Shown: one piece after another, positions 1 through 10,510 of the stretch
Numbering within the stretch: the stretch's first letter is position 1
Layout: every line of letters begins with the position of its first letter
From: Halichoerus grypus
Lineage: Eukaryota > Chordata > Mammalia > Carnivora > Phocidae
Direction: 5' to 3'
DNA length: 64,000 nucleotides
Assembly (NCBI RefSeq): GCF_964656455.1
Contig: NC_135726.1
Location: 25,369,168 to 25,433,167 of the forward strand
Notes under the pieces: generated by a model
Seen by the model: the letters and a program-made list of their open reading frames with translations, nothing else
The model's database searches: none
Told to the model about the DNA's origin: nothing
Position numbers and translations under genes: made by a program

Positions 1-342
1 GCATCCAATCAACCTGCCTCTCTATTGCTGACAAAAACCATCGAGGAGATGAAGAAAAATCTCATTTGTGGCAGTATCTGGCACACTAACACAAGTTAAT
101 TTGTCAATTAAACTATCAGTGTAATGGGGAATGTTACAAACTAACATTAGCAGGTTAAGAGAGGCAAGCTGTATAATTCATAAAAAGAAACGCAAGTCCA
201 CAACAAAAACTCAGATGTAACTTAAATGAAGATGAAGAATGACAAAACTGAATTAAAGACAGGGTCTGGGTGACCTCTAGTGTTACTGAGAAGAATATGA
301 GGTAAGTATGAGAAATGGAAAAAAGCCCACAGTGCAGAAGTC
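1..342. other. Unassigned sequence
   Basis: AT-rich single-copy-looking sequence. I see no repeat family, splice-flanked open frame or RNA gene in it. Confidence 0.4.
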
Positions 343-440
343 TAAGTATATATCTCTCTATATAACTATATGTATACATCTATGTATATAATAAATACAT
401 ATATACATATGTTATATATATATATATACACATACATATC
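343..440. repeat. AT-rich low-complexity tract
   Basis: Alternating ta/tata/cata motifs run for about 100 bp, with a pure TA run near 414-427. It is an imperfect TA/CATA microsatellite. Confidence 0.8.
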
Positions 441-779
441 ACTTCATTGCAACATAGTCATCATTTCCATCTCTTTAAAAGTCACCTGAGAAAGAACATG
501 TAGGATTTTACATTTCACTCTTCATCACAAAAACACCGACTGCTCTGACTTATTTAGTATTTAAATGTCTTCATTTGTATATACACAGAACTTTGAGATC
601 TTAGCCTCACCATTCAAATACCTTTGGGGGAAATGAAATAATGCTTTGTATTAAATGTTAAATAACAGTAGGTTTCCCAACTGATATTGGAAAAAGGTCA
701 AGGGAATGCAGAGAGGCAATAAAGTCATTCCAATTTTAGTAGTGTTGAGAGTGCTTACATTCAGTTGCTTCACCTTCTA

Positions 780-945
780 CTGTATGCATTGATTTTTCTA
801 AAAGCACAGCTCTGATCACCTTCAATCAAGGTTCTTCAAAAGCTCCAAACTGCCTATCAAATTAAGAACAAATCCTTAGGTGGGTCAATCAAGGTCTCCC
901 ATAATATGACCACCCCGACCTTCATTCCCATGAAGAAAGCATTGC
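780..945 (+). repeat. L2 LINE fragment (degraded)
   Basis: The order of motifs (aaaagcacagctctgatcacc, then agctccaaactgcctatcaaa, then caaggtctcccataatatgacc) follows the 3' part of the L2 reverse-transcriptase region in sense orientation. It is very diverged, so the edges are approximate. The sequence on either side (441-779 and 946-1217) shows nothing I can name. Confidence 0.5.
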
Positions 946-1217
946 CAGATGTCACAGTGCTTGTATTATTTTTGCACGTGCAGACTTCCCACTTACTGGG
1001 TGTCTTTTTTAACTTCCGGTATTTTGCAAACCTTTGCGTAAAGATAGCCCCAAATCTGGGAAGAGCTGGCAACTTATTTCTGATAATCTCCTGATTTCAA
1101 CTCTTATTTCACCACTTGCTAAATGTATAATTTTGGAAAATCTACTTGGCCTAACTTCAACTCAGTTTGATCATTCCTAATATAAGGATAATATGTATCA
1201 TGGATATATTACTACAG

Positions 1218-1452
1218 CTGCTTCTGTGTGACAGAAAGCAAAGGAGGGTAGAATAGAACCAAGGTCAAATACCATCTCTGCCATTGATTAACTTTGGGAT
1301 TCTGGGTAAATCAGTCAACTCTCTTAGTTCCATTTCCTCACTTGTAAAACAGATGCAATAATAACCAACTTTATAATATTGATGCAAGGATTAAAATCAG
1401 ATGATTTATATGAAAAAGCACTCAGCACATCATACGCATTCAGTAAATGCCT
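1218..1452 (+). repeat. MIR SINE
   Basis: This has the MIR layout in sense: a loose tRNA-related left part, the core ttgggattctgggtaaatca, then tccatttcctcacttgtaaaa, and a tail resembling gcactcagcacat...cattcagtaaatgcc. It is a nearly full-length ancient MIR. Confidence 0.8.
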
Positions 1453-1497
1453 AACCCTGTACACTTTGGGACCACTGTCTCTACCTACTTCTTTCAC

Positions 1498-1515
1498 TGG
1501 GGGGGGCGGGGGGCA
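1498..1515 (+). repeat. G-tract
   Basis: A run of G broken by one C (gggggg-c-gggggg). It is a short G-rich element inside otherwise unassigned sequence at 1455-1779. Confidence 0.7.
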
Positions 1516-1779
1516 TGGATTTCAGATGATGCCAACAAGCCCTCCAGTTGGGCTGGAACCTCTGGTTGCACTGTTCCTCCTTTTCCTACCACAAGTGGAA
1601 TCAGCCAAGGATCGAGATGTTAATAGTACAACAAGGCATAGTTATGACGGGGCATCTGATAATCTTACGTTACAGGATGGTCCAGTAAGCCTCTAAACTC
1701 AACATTATGTGATCAGTAAAGTTATTTTAGGTTGTAGTCTTGGTATAAACCAGGCTCAGAGTGAAAAGTTAAGACAAAG

Positions 1780-2055
1780 TTTTAATGTATGATTCAGCCT
1801 GTGTAGGTATCTACAGTAGTCAAACTCATAAAAACAGAAAGTAGAATGGTGGTTGCCCGTGGCCGGGCAGCGGGGGGGGGTGGGGGGGGATGTGGTGGTT
1901 TAACCGGTACAGAGCTGCAATTTCACAAAATGAACAAGTGCTGGAGACTGGTTGCACAACAATGTGAATATACTTAACACTACTGAACTGCACACTTAAA
2001 AATGGTTAAGATGATAACTTTTACATGTAAAGTTTACCACAGCTTTAAAATTTTT
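1780..2055 (+). mobile_element. L1 3' UTR fragment (old L1M type)
   Basis: Recognisable 3' UTR motifs of old mammalian L1 in order: agaatggtggttgcc, a G-rich stretch, ggttgcacaacaatgtgaat, actgaactgcacacttaaaaatgg, and a final taccacagctttaaaa. The open reading frames are absent, so only the last 280 bp or so survive. The G-rich part (about 1861-1891) is an unusually pure G run. Confidence 0.8.
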
Positions 2056-2136
2056 TTCACTTTCAAAAGCTTTTATGAGATGGAATTTATTATCCCTTAA
2101 AGGCAACTTCTGGTATCTCCATAGTAAGCCACATTA

Positions 2137-2192
2137 CACACACACACACGAGTGAGCTCATGCGTGCAGGGCACGCCCACACATACACACAA
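2137..2192. repeat. CA-rich tract
   Basis: Imperfect (CA)n with CG-containing interruptions. The neighbouring sequence at 2193-2508 shows nothing I can assign. Confidence 0.7.
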
Positions 2193-2515
2193 GAGTAGGA
2201 AGGGTGATCTCTGTCTGATAATCCATGATGTTACTAATTGGCCCCATACTGATTTCACAAGTCATATATTACTTTGATTTCATGCTAAAGAATGAGAAAG
2301 GTACATTTCTCACCCCCTCTCAATGCTACCTAGCAGGTAAAAAGAGGAACTGATTCCAACTCATTTGGCTAGAAATAAAAGGAATAAAAGGATCGGCATT
2401 CATCTTCTACCTGGAGTAACTCGGGCAGAATCTGGGACAAAGACCCAGTATAAATAATTTTGAACTCCTTCCAATTATTATCAGGCTTTCGTATGATTAT
2501 TAAAACAATTTCTCA

Positions 2516-2714
2516 GGGTGCCTGGGCCGCTCAGTCTTTAAGCATCTGCCTTCAGCTCAGGTCATGATCCCAGGGTCCTGGGATCGAGCCCCACATTGGG
2601 CTCCCTGCTCCGCGGGAAGCCTGCTTCTCCCTCCCCCACTCCCCCTGCTTGTGTTCCCTCTCTCACAGTCTCTCTCTCTGTCAAAAAATAAATAAAATCT
2701 TTAAAAAAAAAAAA
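2516..2714 (+). mobile_element. Can-SINE (tRNA-Lys derived)
   Basis: Full-length copy with a tRNA-like head, body ctccccctgcttgtgttccc, CT run, AATAAA and A-tail. It is flanked by the short direct repeat tttctca. It matches the commonest local subtype (type A: cgttaagcgtctgcc-like head, ggaagcctgcttctccctc body). Positions 2724-3152 after it hold nothing I can name. Confidence 0.95.
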
Positions 2715-3152
2715 GTTTCTCAACAAGAGCTCACAGCAATTCCTACTGCCCCTTAAAACTGAGTACCACAAAGGAAGGAGTCCCAAAGCCAACTCCAGAC
2801 TTGTGTCTCTTCCTGCTGAATACACTGGAAGAATCAGTAAAAATTATAAATCTGCACTGCTGCTTTCTCGGGTTAGAAATTCCAAATTACTTTTAAAGCC
2901 TCCTCATCAACGTGTCCCTCTAACAGCCCAACTCTTATTATTGGCCTGATATCCAGTGTCCTTAGAGCTTGATGAAAAAGGATAAAACTCAGGAGTCTTG
3001 GTATAAGTGAGCTGAAATAACCCCAGCCATATATCCCCAGATCCTTGTGTTTCTCCAAGTCAGTGTCCCCTACAATGCTGTCTCTGTATTTCTGGATGGA
3101 TTCTAGCAATCCCAGGTGTTCTCTAACTCATAGGTGCAATTTATTTTAGGTA

Positions 3153-3575
3153 TTCAAGTTTTTATTGGCGTGGAACATACAGATACAGAAAAGTGCACAC
3201 ATCATCATTATGCAGATTGGTGCATTCTCACAAAGTAAACATTTTTGGCTAACCAGCACCCAAAGAAACACAGCATTGCCACAGCTCCTAAAGTCCTCTT
3301 GTGTTCTGTTCTGGTTACTCTGCCAAGGGTAACTATTATACCAAATATACTGACTTCTAACATCATATATTAGTTTTACCTCTTTTTTATGACACTTTAT
3401 ACAAATGGAATGACAAAGAGTGATCTGTAAATTTGTAAGATTCATCTATATAGCTCTATGTAGCAGAAGCTTATTCACTCTCATTGCTGCATAAGGCAAA
3501 TATACCATGACTTCCTTGTCTACTTTACGACGGATGTAATTCCCCATTTATGTGCAATTACCCCGTCATCTACAG
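3153..3575 (-). mobile_element. L1 3' UTR fragment, antisense
   Basis: Reverse-oriented old L1 3' UTR with motifs in order: tttattggcgtggaacataca, agaaaagtgcacac, gaccatcc-like accagcaccc, ttagttttacctc, and agattcatctatatag near the right end. Many substitutions indicate great age. There is no ORF content. Confidence 0.7.
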
Positions 3576-3819
3576 GTCTGGAAATGCACATCTGAAATCA
3601 CTGCATCTGACGTTTCTAGCAATGCTCTAATGATCCTCTGACAGCAACCACAGAGCTGCCTTGTCACCCCTTGTCCAAGCCAGTAACTCCCGAATTCCAT
3701 CTCTTAGGTTCAATGAACCACTGCCCCGTGTGTGAAACAGGGAACTCGTTTTTCCTGGGAACAATACAACCTTGCTATGTTTGTACATATTGCAGTATTG
3801 CCTTAGAAATTATTTTTGG

Positions 3820-4023
3820 GGGCGCCTGGGTGGCTCAGTTGGTTAAGCGACTGCCTTCGGCTCAGGTCATGATCCTGGAGTCCCTGGATCGAGTCCCGCA
3901 TCGGGCTCCCTGCTCGGCAGGGAGTCTGCTTCTCCCTCTGACCCTCCCCCCTCTCATGTGCTTGCTCTCTCTCATTCTCTCTCTCTCAAATAAATAAATA
4001 AAAAATCTTTAAAAAAAAAAAAA
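3820..4023 (+). mobile_element. Can-SINE, type B
   Basis: Full-length copy flanked by a perfect 15-bp TSD (agaaattatttttgg at 3805 and 4024). It belongs to the second local subtype: head gttggttaagcgactgcc, cctggagtcc in the tRNA-related part, and body cctctgaccctcccccctctc. The intact TSD and low divergence suggest a fairly recent insertion. Confidence 0.97.
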
Positions 4024-4075
4024 AGAAATTATTTTTGGAAACACTATATTCGACCTGGTTCAGTTCTAGTCAACA

Positions 4076-4195
4076 AGTTTTACTGGCATTCCATCTATAT
4101 GCCAAGCACTGTGCTGCCCACTAGGCTACAAAATAAAGTAAGATATAGTCCCTAATTTGTGGGAAGCTTGGGGTCTACTGGTGAGAAACATGATA
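4076..4195 (-). repeat. L2 3'-end fragment, antisense
   Basis: The run ttactggcattccatctatatgccaagcactgtgc, followed by a ccctaatttgtgggaagcttgg-like motif, is the antisense of the L2 3' end. The following 4196-5125 contains nothing I can assign. Confidence 0.6.
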
Positions 4196-5140
4196 TGATG
4201 TAAGAGGCCCCCAGAAGTGTATGTGCTGTTCAAATCCCTCATCAATGCAGTTCTACCTCCAGGAAATTATAAACTCATCACCCTGGGGGTGGGAGCTCTT
4301 GGGAGAGTCTTCAGTAGTTCATCCCAAATGTGCAATGTCCTTGAAATACTGTGTATCAGTAAAAGGTATGCTTAATAATATGATCACGGCTGTGCTGATA
4401 TAAAAGAAATATTTCCCTTCATAGCTGTCCATTAAGATAGACACTCCAGGACCATGTACCCTATTCAACACTTGAATTTTAGCACCCCTGTAAACACTAA
4501 TATATTAAACCACTGAAGATATCGCCACTGATGTTTGAAAAGGACAAATCCAAACAACCTGTAAAAATTTACCACATAATAAAAGATGAGGTACCTCTAT
4601 CAATCTTGTAGATGATCCACAAAAACCTGGCCATATTGTGTTTTGATATCTATACTAATTGATTTGATCTACTTTTCCCAGGGGATAAATAATTCTTCCA
4701 GTATTTTACCCACTTTGAACAACCATGCATATCATATTGTATCTGAGGCTTTAAATCATAAACCTCAGTAAAACACAACCTGAAATTCTAGTGTCACTCA
4801 CACATTTAATAATCGAAAAAGTAATACTCGTGATTTTCCTAACTGTTTGAAAGTAGAAATTGACTCCTGGGAAGGCAAAGAAGCCAATTTGCAATGAGCA
4901 GCTTTCATTTCCTACTCTTAATTCAAATCTTCATAAAATTGTTTGAAGTCTAGGCACAAGTAGTGGCATCCCAATGTAACCCATAAGGGGCTCTTTGGGG
5001 AGAGACATTTATATGTAAAATACACTCTGCGTCTCAACCAAAAGAGTCAGTGGACTTTGAGTCCTAAAAAGGGACATCTTTCTAACCACAGAGAAGAAAA
5101 GTGAGGACAGTGGCACAAGATCATCAGAACTAAAGGTGAG

Positions 5141-5335
5141 GGTCGCCTGGGTGGCTCAGTCGTTAAGTGTCTGCCTTCAACACAGGTCATGATCCCAGTG
5201 TCCTGGGATCGAGTCCCACATGGGGCTCCCTGCTCAGCGGGGAGTCTGCTTCTCCTTCCCCCACTCCCCCTGCTTGTGTTCCCTCTCTCGCTGTCTCTCT
5301 CTCTCTCTGTCAAATAAATGAATCTAAAAAAAAAA
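5141..5335 (+). mobile_element. Can-SINE, type A
   Basis: Full-length copy flanked by a perfect 15-bp TSD (agaactaaaggtgag at 5126 and 5336). The tail AATAAA has mutated to aataaatgaatct before the A-run. Confidence 0.97.
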
Positions 5336-5519
5336 AGAACTAAAGGTGAGAATCCTTTGGGCACTCTTATGTGGGCTTGCAGTGTCTTTTCTGTACAAAG
5401 GGAGACAAGATATCACATTGATACCCACATCCTGGAAGTCAGGAAGGCTGAGGGTATGTACAATAGGAGCTGGGATTACAGCTGGGAATTAAAGCCTTGC
5501 AGAAGGCTTCTCTAGGCTA

Positions 5520-6300
5520 GAGAAGAGAAGAAAAGATGTATGAGCTCTGAGCCCTAGTCTGATCCAACGTAGAGGTAGGAAAGAGGAGGACGAGCTGAAG
5601 GGAACATAAAAGAAGCAACTTATAATGTAGGAGGGAAAAACAGGAGCCTGGGATGTCTTCAAATTATGGCAGGGGGAGGGGATGTTTCAACAAGGTAGAA
5701 ACAACCATTTCAAATCTTCTGAAATGCCAAATGAGATGAATTTTGAGAAGGGAGGGCAATCAGCAAGCTAAAGGCACCCGTGACCCCGACAAGTATGGTT
5801 TCAGGGGGTAGGGGAAGCAACAGTAGACTGAGGAAAGGCTGTATAGTGAAGACTAAGTAAATAGACAACAGCAAACTGTAAAGAAAAATGCACAAAACTG
5901 AGGGTATCCGGAGCAGGACTTTTTAAAGATGAGATACATTAGGCCATGTATCTTATGCTGATGAGAAAAATTTAGCAAAAATAGGAAAACTGATGATTCA
6001 GAAGAGAAAGGAATGAATGCAGGCTTGACGTTCTTAAACAGATTACAGGTATGAAATCTGGTTTAACAAGGTGTAGGAGGAGGGGAAATTAGGTAAGAGC
6101 TAGACAATTCCTCCTCTATGAAAGGGAGATGAGCAGAAGGTGCCAGCATTTGGCAGATTTGTCATGGGGAAGCTGGAACAATTTTCTAAAGATTGCTTCA
6201 ATTTGTTTCAGTGAAATAAAAAGAGAGGTCATAAGCTAAAAGGAGGAAAAAGAGGTGTGGAAAACTTGAAGATAAAAAGAGAGAGATTTAATCATTTAAA
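5520..6300 (-). repeat. L2 LINE fragment, antisense (reverse-transcriptase region)
   Basis: Antisense L2 landmarks are visible: a tgtttcaacaaggtagaa...caaatgagatga stretch, the ggcacccgtgaccccgacaa motif, a tatcttatgctgatgagaa motif, and an attcctcctctatgaaagggag motif. It is highly diverged, with no surviving open frame. Confidence 0.55.
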
Positions 6301-6316
6301 TAACCACAGAGAAGTT

Positions 6317-6526
6317 TTCTTTTTTTCTTTTTTTAGGGATTTATTTATTTATTTTGAGAAAGAGAGCACAAGTAGGAGGGGCAGAGGGAGAGAGAGAGAG
6401 AATTCTAAGCAGACTCCAAGCTGAACACAGAGTCTGATGCTGGGCTTGATCTCACGACTCTGAGATCATGAACTGAGCGGAAACCAAGAGTCACACACTT
6501 AACCAACTGCACCACCCTGGCACCCT
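6317..6526 (-). mobile_element. Can-SINE, older copy, antisense
   Basis: A T-run and tttatttatttatttt tail at the left lead into a GA-rich body, with the head complement (ccaactgcaccaccctggcaccc) at the right. It is more diverged than the type A and B copies, and I find no clear TSD. Confidence 0.9.
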
Positions 6527-6534
6527 GATAACCT

Positions 6535-6840
6535 AGCTTTCAATCCAAACCCTGCAACTACAAGCTATGTGCCTTAAACAGTTAAGTTAACCTCTCTGGG
6601 GGCACCTGGCTGGCTCAGTAGGGAGAACATGGAACTCTTGATCTCAGGGTGGTGAGTGCAAGCCCCACATTTGGTATGGAGCCTACTTAAAAAAAATAAT
6701 AAATACTTAATTGGTTTTTTAAAAATAAAAAAGTTAACCTCTCTGATCCCCAGCTTTTTCATCTAGAAAACAAGGATAATGACACTTTCATCATGAGATT
6801 TATCCAGCACCTCAGAGTGATTTTTATTTTGCTCGGGTTT
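6535..6840 (+). repeat. MIR SINE, split by a Can-SINE
   Basis: The MIR core (ctgcaactacaagctatgtgcc, then ttaacctctctg) stops at 6598 and resumes at 6731 with the duplicated motif, then the gatccccagctttttcatc motif. The interruption is the short SINE at 6599-6730. Confidence 0.8.
6599..6730 (+). mobile_element. Short tRNA-only Can-SINE, inserted in MIR
   Basis: About 130 bp with a tRNA-like part (ggctggctcagtaggga... to agcctacttaaaa) and an A-rich tail. It lacks the CT-rich body of the longer copies. The flanking 15-bp TSD aagttaacctctctg (6584 and 6731) is perfect and lies inside the host MIR. Confidence 0.93.
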
Positions 6841-7059
6841 CTTTCCCATAAAAGTGATCATCACGGATCTTCTTAAGTGGTATTATGAAACCAATTGTTA
6901 CATGAGCTTATATCTAACAAGATCACACACATAAACAGAACTGATGGCATAAAAAGGACTCTAGGACACACCTACAACAGGTAGTCTCAGACTCAGACTG
7001 ACGCAAAATATTCCACAACTAAAAGCACAACAAGTAAACTGTCATACAGAGAGCACACT

Positions 7060-7215
7060 GCAAAGAAGCTGGGTTACTCCTGAGTGAACCACTGATTTGC
7101 TGTGTGTCCACACATGTCACTTAACCTTTCTGTGCAGATATTTCCAATCTGTAAAATGAAGTCCTAGAACTTACCAGTCTGTTCTTTCTAACTCTAAAAT
7201 TCTGTGACATACCAA
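7060..7215 (+). repeat. MIR SINE
   Basis: The run gatttgctgtgtgtccacacatgtcacttaacctttctg, followed by aatctgtaaaatgaa, is the MIR core in sense. The 3' part is degraded. The next 300 bp (7216-7515) show nothing I can name. Confidence 0.75.
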
Positions 7216-7527
7216 TTATTCCATTTATACACAGCTGCCCCTTGCCTACACCAAGTATGGTTTTGAAGTGTTTATATTGATAGTCAGACCCTTCTCTCTT
7301 TAAATACTGATATCACAGTATCTGCCTGACTATAATCTTTAATGTCAATGTTAGATATTCTAATAAATTTTTAAGTGAGTGTATCAATTGTTTTGCAATA
7401 AAGAGCAAATTATATCAAGACATTATATTCTAAATAAACACTATAAGGTCCCAGGGGAATACCCAGATATATTTGGGGGCAAAAGTTTTAAAATAAATAT
7501 ATAGTCTAGAAAAATATCAGTGTTAAG

Positions 7528-7732
7528 GGGTGCCTGGGTGGCTCAGTCCGTTAGGCAGATGACTCTTGGTTCAGGTCATGAGCTCCTGGGTTGTGAGGTT
7601 GAGCCTCACATTGGGCTCAGTGCTATGTGGAGTCTGTTTGAAGATTCTCTCCTTTGCCCTGCCCTGTGCACGTGTGTGCTCTCTCTCTCTCTAAAATAAA
7701 TAAATAGAGCTTTAAAAAAATAAAAAATAAAA
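7528..7732 (+). mobile_element. Can-SINE, older type
   Basis: An older head and middle (gactcttggttcaggtcatg, gagtctgtttgaagattctctcc) with AATAAA and an A-rich tail. The outer target repeat atcagtgttaag is found at 7516 and again at 7950, beyond the next SINE. So the next element landed in this one's A-tail. Confidence 0.94.
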
Positions 7733-7949
7733 GGGGCACCTGGGTGGCTCAGTCGTTAAGCGTCTGCCTTCTGCTCAGGTCATGATCCCAGGGTCCTGGG
7801 ATTGAGCCCCACATCGGGCTCCCTGCTCCGCGGGAAGCCTGCTTCTCCTTCTCCCACTCCCCCTGCTTGTGTTCCCTCTCTCGCTGTGTCTCTCTCTGTC
7901 AAATAAATAAATAAAATCTTTTAAAAAAACAAATAAAATTAAATTAAAA
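7733..7949 (+). mobile_element. Can-SINE, type A, inserted in the tail of the previous SINE
   Basis: Complete type A copy that begins directly in the A-rich tail of the older SINE. The pair shares one outer TSD (atcagtgttaag). Positions 7962-8486 after it hold nothing I can assign. Confidence 0.95.
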
Positions 7950-8532
7950 ATCAGTGTTAAGTATGACTTAGCAAAGATAAATAATGAGGAAATGTGATTT
8001 TTACCATTTAGTTCATTTTATGGAAAATTAATTTATCCTTCAATGACAAGTTCACAGGTTTAAAAAAAGAACATGAATACCTACATTTTTTAAATGGTAC
8101 AAACACATGTATAGTCACATGTTTTTAGCTCTTTGGAATGAGTCTTGGTTCCAGTAAGCCCGGTGATAACATAAGCACTACCATGGCTGATTCTGTCACT
8201 TAGAATGGACTCTCAATTAGGGGATTTGTATGATAATAAAAATAATGGTCAATGTGTCAATTTCTAAGCCCCTTTAATTGTCCCTATAGCAATCAACAAA
8301 CTATTGCCATTTCATTTAAGCCATTGTCCTAACCCTCTCACACAACAGCAAAGAATTTAAAACTTGGTTAATATTCCCATCACAAACACTTTCAAGATTT
8401 CATTACCTTCTGTGCCTTTCCTTTTGGTAGGTCTATAAACTTCACTGAATTGTGAAATATGAAAAATTCAAATGACACTTTCCTTGGAGTAGGGCTGCCA
8501 GATTGAGCCAATGAGAATGCAGGATGCTTTTG

Positions 8533-9363
8533 TCAACAGGAAGGTAAATTGGAAAACAGCCTGGAGGTTCCTCAAAAAATGCAAAATAGAACCACTATAT
8601 GATCCAGCAATTCCACTTCTGGGTATTTACCCAAAGAAATGAAAATACTAACTCAAATAGATACATGCAATCCCATGTTCACTGCAGCATTATTTACAAT
8701 AGCCAAGACATGGAAGCAACCTAAGTGTCTATCAATGGATGAATGGTTTAAAAAATGTGGTATATCTATACAACAGAGTATTATTCAGCCACAAAAAAGA
8801 ATGAAATCTTGCCATTTGTGACAACACGGGTGGACCTTGATGGCATGATGCTAAGTAAAATAAGTCAGAGAAAGACAAAGACTGTATGATCTCACTTACA
8901 TGTAGAATCATTAAAATAAAAACAAAAATAAAAAAAACAACCAAGCACATAGACACAGAGAACAGATTGGTGGTTGTAGAGTGAAGGGAGGGTAGAATGA
9001 GAGAAGGTGGTCAAAGTGTAAAATTTCCAGTTATAAAATAAATAAGTCCTCGGGATGTAAGGTACAGCAGGGTGACTATAGTTAATAATACCGTATTGCA
9101 TATTTGAAAGTTGCTAAGAGAATAGATATTAAAAGTTCCCATCATAAGAAAAAAAAATTTGTAACTATGTGCGGTGACAGATGTTAGCTAGACTTATCAT
9201 AGTGTTCATTTCACAATATACACAAATATTGAATAATTATATTGTGCACCTGAAAATAATATACAATTGACCCTTGAACAACACAAGTTTGAACTGCATG
9301 GATCCACTTAGATGTGGATTTTTTTTTCAATAAATACAGTACAGCACTGTAAAAAAAAAAAAT
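8533..9363 (+). mobile_element. 5'-truncated L1 (ORF2 C-terminus and 3' UTR) ending in a Tigger-like fragment
   Basis: Starts inside ORF2. An open stretch at 8639-8821 encodes the L1 ORF2 C-terminal motif TAALFTIAKTWKQPK. The L1 3' UTR (tgatctcacttacatgtag, ccagttataaaataaataag, attatattgtgcacctgaaa) runs to about 9262. It then passes without a break into a Tigger-like end (ttgacccttgaacaacac) that carries its own AATAAA (9331) and ends in an A-run. Imperfect 19-bp direct repeats (about 8514-8532 and 9364-9382, roughly 16 of 19 matching) flank the whole unit. So it probably moved as one transcript. Confidence 0.8.
9263..9350 (+). mobile_element. Tigger-like (TcMar) DNA-transposon end, probably transduced by L1
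   Basis: The terminal motif ttgacccttgaacaacac matches the terminal repeat of the full-length element at 60052-60613. Only about 88 bp is present. It stops just after an AATAAA signal and is followed directly by the poly-A of the L1 insertion. Confidence 0.75.
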
Positions 9364-9738
9364 GAATGTAGGATGCTTGTTTAAAAGTGAATTTCAGATA
9401 AATAACAAAAAATGTTTCAGTATCACTATGCCTAAAATTTTGTATGGGACATAGATACACTAAAAAATTACCTATTGTTTCTCTGAAATTCAAAGTTAAC
9501 TGAGTGTCCTTTCACCTGACAAGCCTGCCTCGTATCCCACCTTGGTCATTTGATTGGAGAAATACACTGAGATCATGGTGATGGTCATGATGGTGATAGC
9601 ATCTGATTTTTCTAAAAGGTTTATTAGAGGCCAAAAACAGTGAACTCCTCTGATTGCATAATTTGGTATGATTTGCTTGAATTAATCAAAGTGAAACATT
9701 AATCTATTTTGTGTTTAAGTATCTGAAAATTCACACAT

Positions 9739-10510
9739 TCATTATTAATTTGAGGTCCTACATTTGCCAAACTCTTATCAAACACTGGGGAAATGGTAGA
9801 GAAAAAAACAGAGTGGAGTCTTCCTCCAAGAGCCTAAGCTAGTAGGAAAAAGACATCCAATAATACTCTCACAAATGCACAACAATGGAGAAGAGATACA
9901 GTGCAGAAAAAGAACAGGTGTCATGAGATACTAATCAAGGGGATCCTCTACGTAGGAGTGTAGCGGGTATAGAGAAGCCAGAGAAAGGCCTCTCTGATTC
10001 TGAGACATAGAGTCTCAAAAAGCACTGAAGGAAGAGTAGAGAAACCTGGTACGTTCAATGGACTGGAGAAGGCCAGTGTGCACAGGACATGTGAGCGAGG
10101 TGACAGGGCAGGAAATGACTCTGTAGAAACAGACGGAGGCCAGACCATGTGGGGTCTTCTGAATCATGTTGAAGACCTGGGATTTTGTTTTAATGGTATG
10201 AAGAAGCCCTTGGAGGCCTTTCGAGTGTGGCGACATGATCAAAACTGCCTATTAAATGCTCTATCCAGCTGCTGTGCAGAAAATGATACAGAAGGGAGAA
10301 ATAGCACAATTGAGAAGAACAGACCATTGAAGTAGAGGAGGCATGAAATGAGTCTTTAACTAGGATGGTGATAGTGAGGTAGAGAAATATTTTGGAACTA
10401 GAAATGACAGAATTTGTCATTGGATAGACAGAAGGGGTGAAAAAAAGATGTCAAAGATGACTTGTTAGAGTAGGTCGGCGGGGGAGGCAACCTATGTTTG
10501 GCCCCGTTGA
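9739..10510 (-). repeat. L2 LINE fragment, antisense
   Basis: Antisense L2 landmarks in order: catttgccaaactc...aaacactggggaaatgg, ggccagaccatgtggggtctt, gggattttgttttaatgg, gaagcccttggaggcctttcg, and gcgacatgatcaaaactgcc. Reversed, these correspond to the C-terminal part of the L2 reverse-transcriptase frame. The open frame at 10078-10335 is only a gap between stops in this relic. Confidence 0.75.

Larger units (their letters stand above)
8487..9530. mobile_element. Palindromic DNA-transposon-like repeat, split by an L1
   Basis: Positions 8487-8532 (gggctgccagattgagcc...gcaggatgctttt) and 9364-9530 are parts of one repeat. The right part holds an inverted repeat: tgaatttcagataaataac at 9390-9408 pairs with gtttctctgaaattca near 9477-9492, around a centre at about 9445. 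Its structure resembles a widespread palindromic mammalian MITE, but I cannot name the family. The L1 at 8533-9363 separates the halves. Confidence 0.6.

Noticed and set aside
2562..2825. Small minus-strand frames with LTERET/RGREAGFP-like sequence across the window (also 5047-5364, 13230-13547, 58628-58849)
   Set aside because: These are antisense readings of the CT body and tail of SINEs.
3671..3997. Repeated small open frames with a shared GAWVAQLVKRLPSAQVMI-like sequence (also 26992-27174, 41666-41860, 44931-45206 and others)
   Set aside because: They are conceptual translations of Can-SINE head sequence in sense or antisense, not a protein family.
8639..8821. 60-codon plus-strand frame as a gene
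   Set aside because: It is the C-terminal remnant of L1 ORF2 in a 5'-truncated insertion.
10078..10335. 85-codon plus-strand frame
   Set aside because: It is inside an antisense L2 relic.
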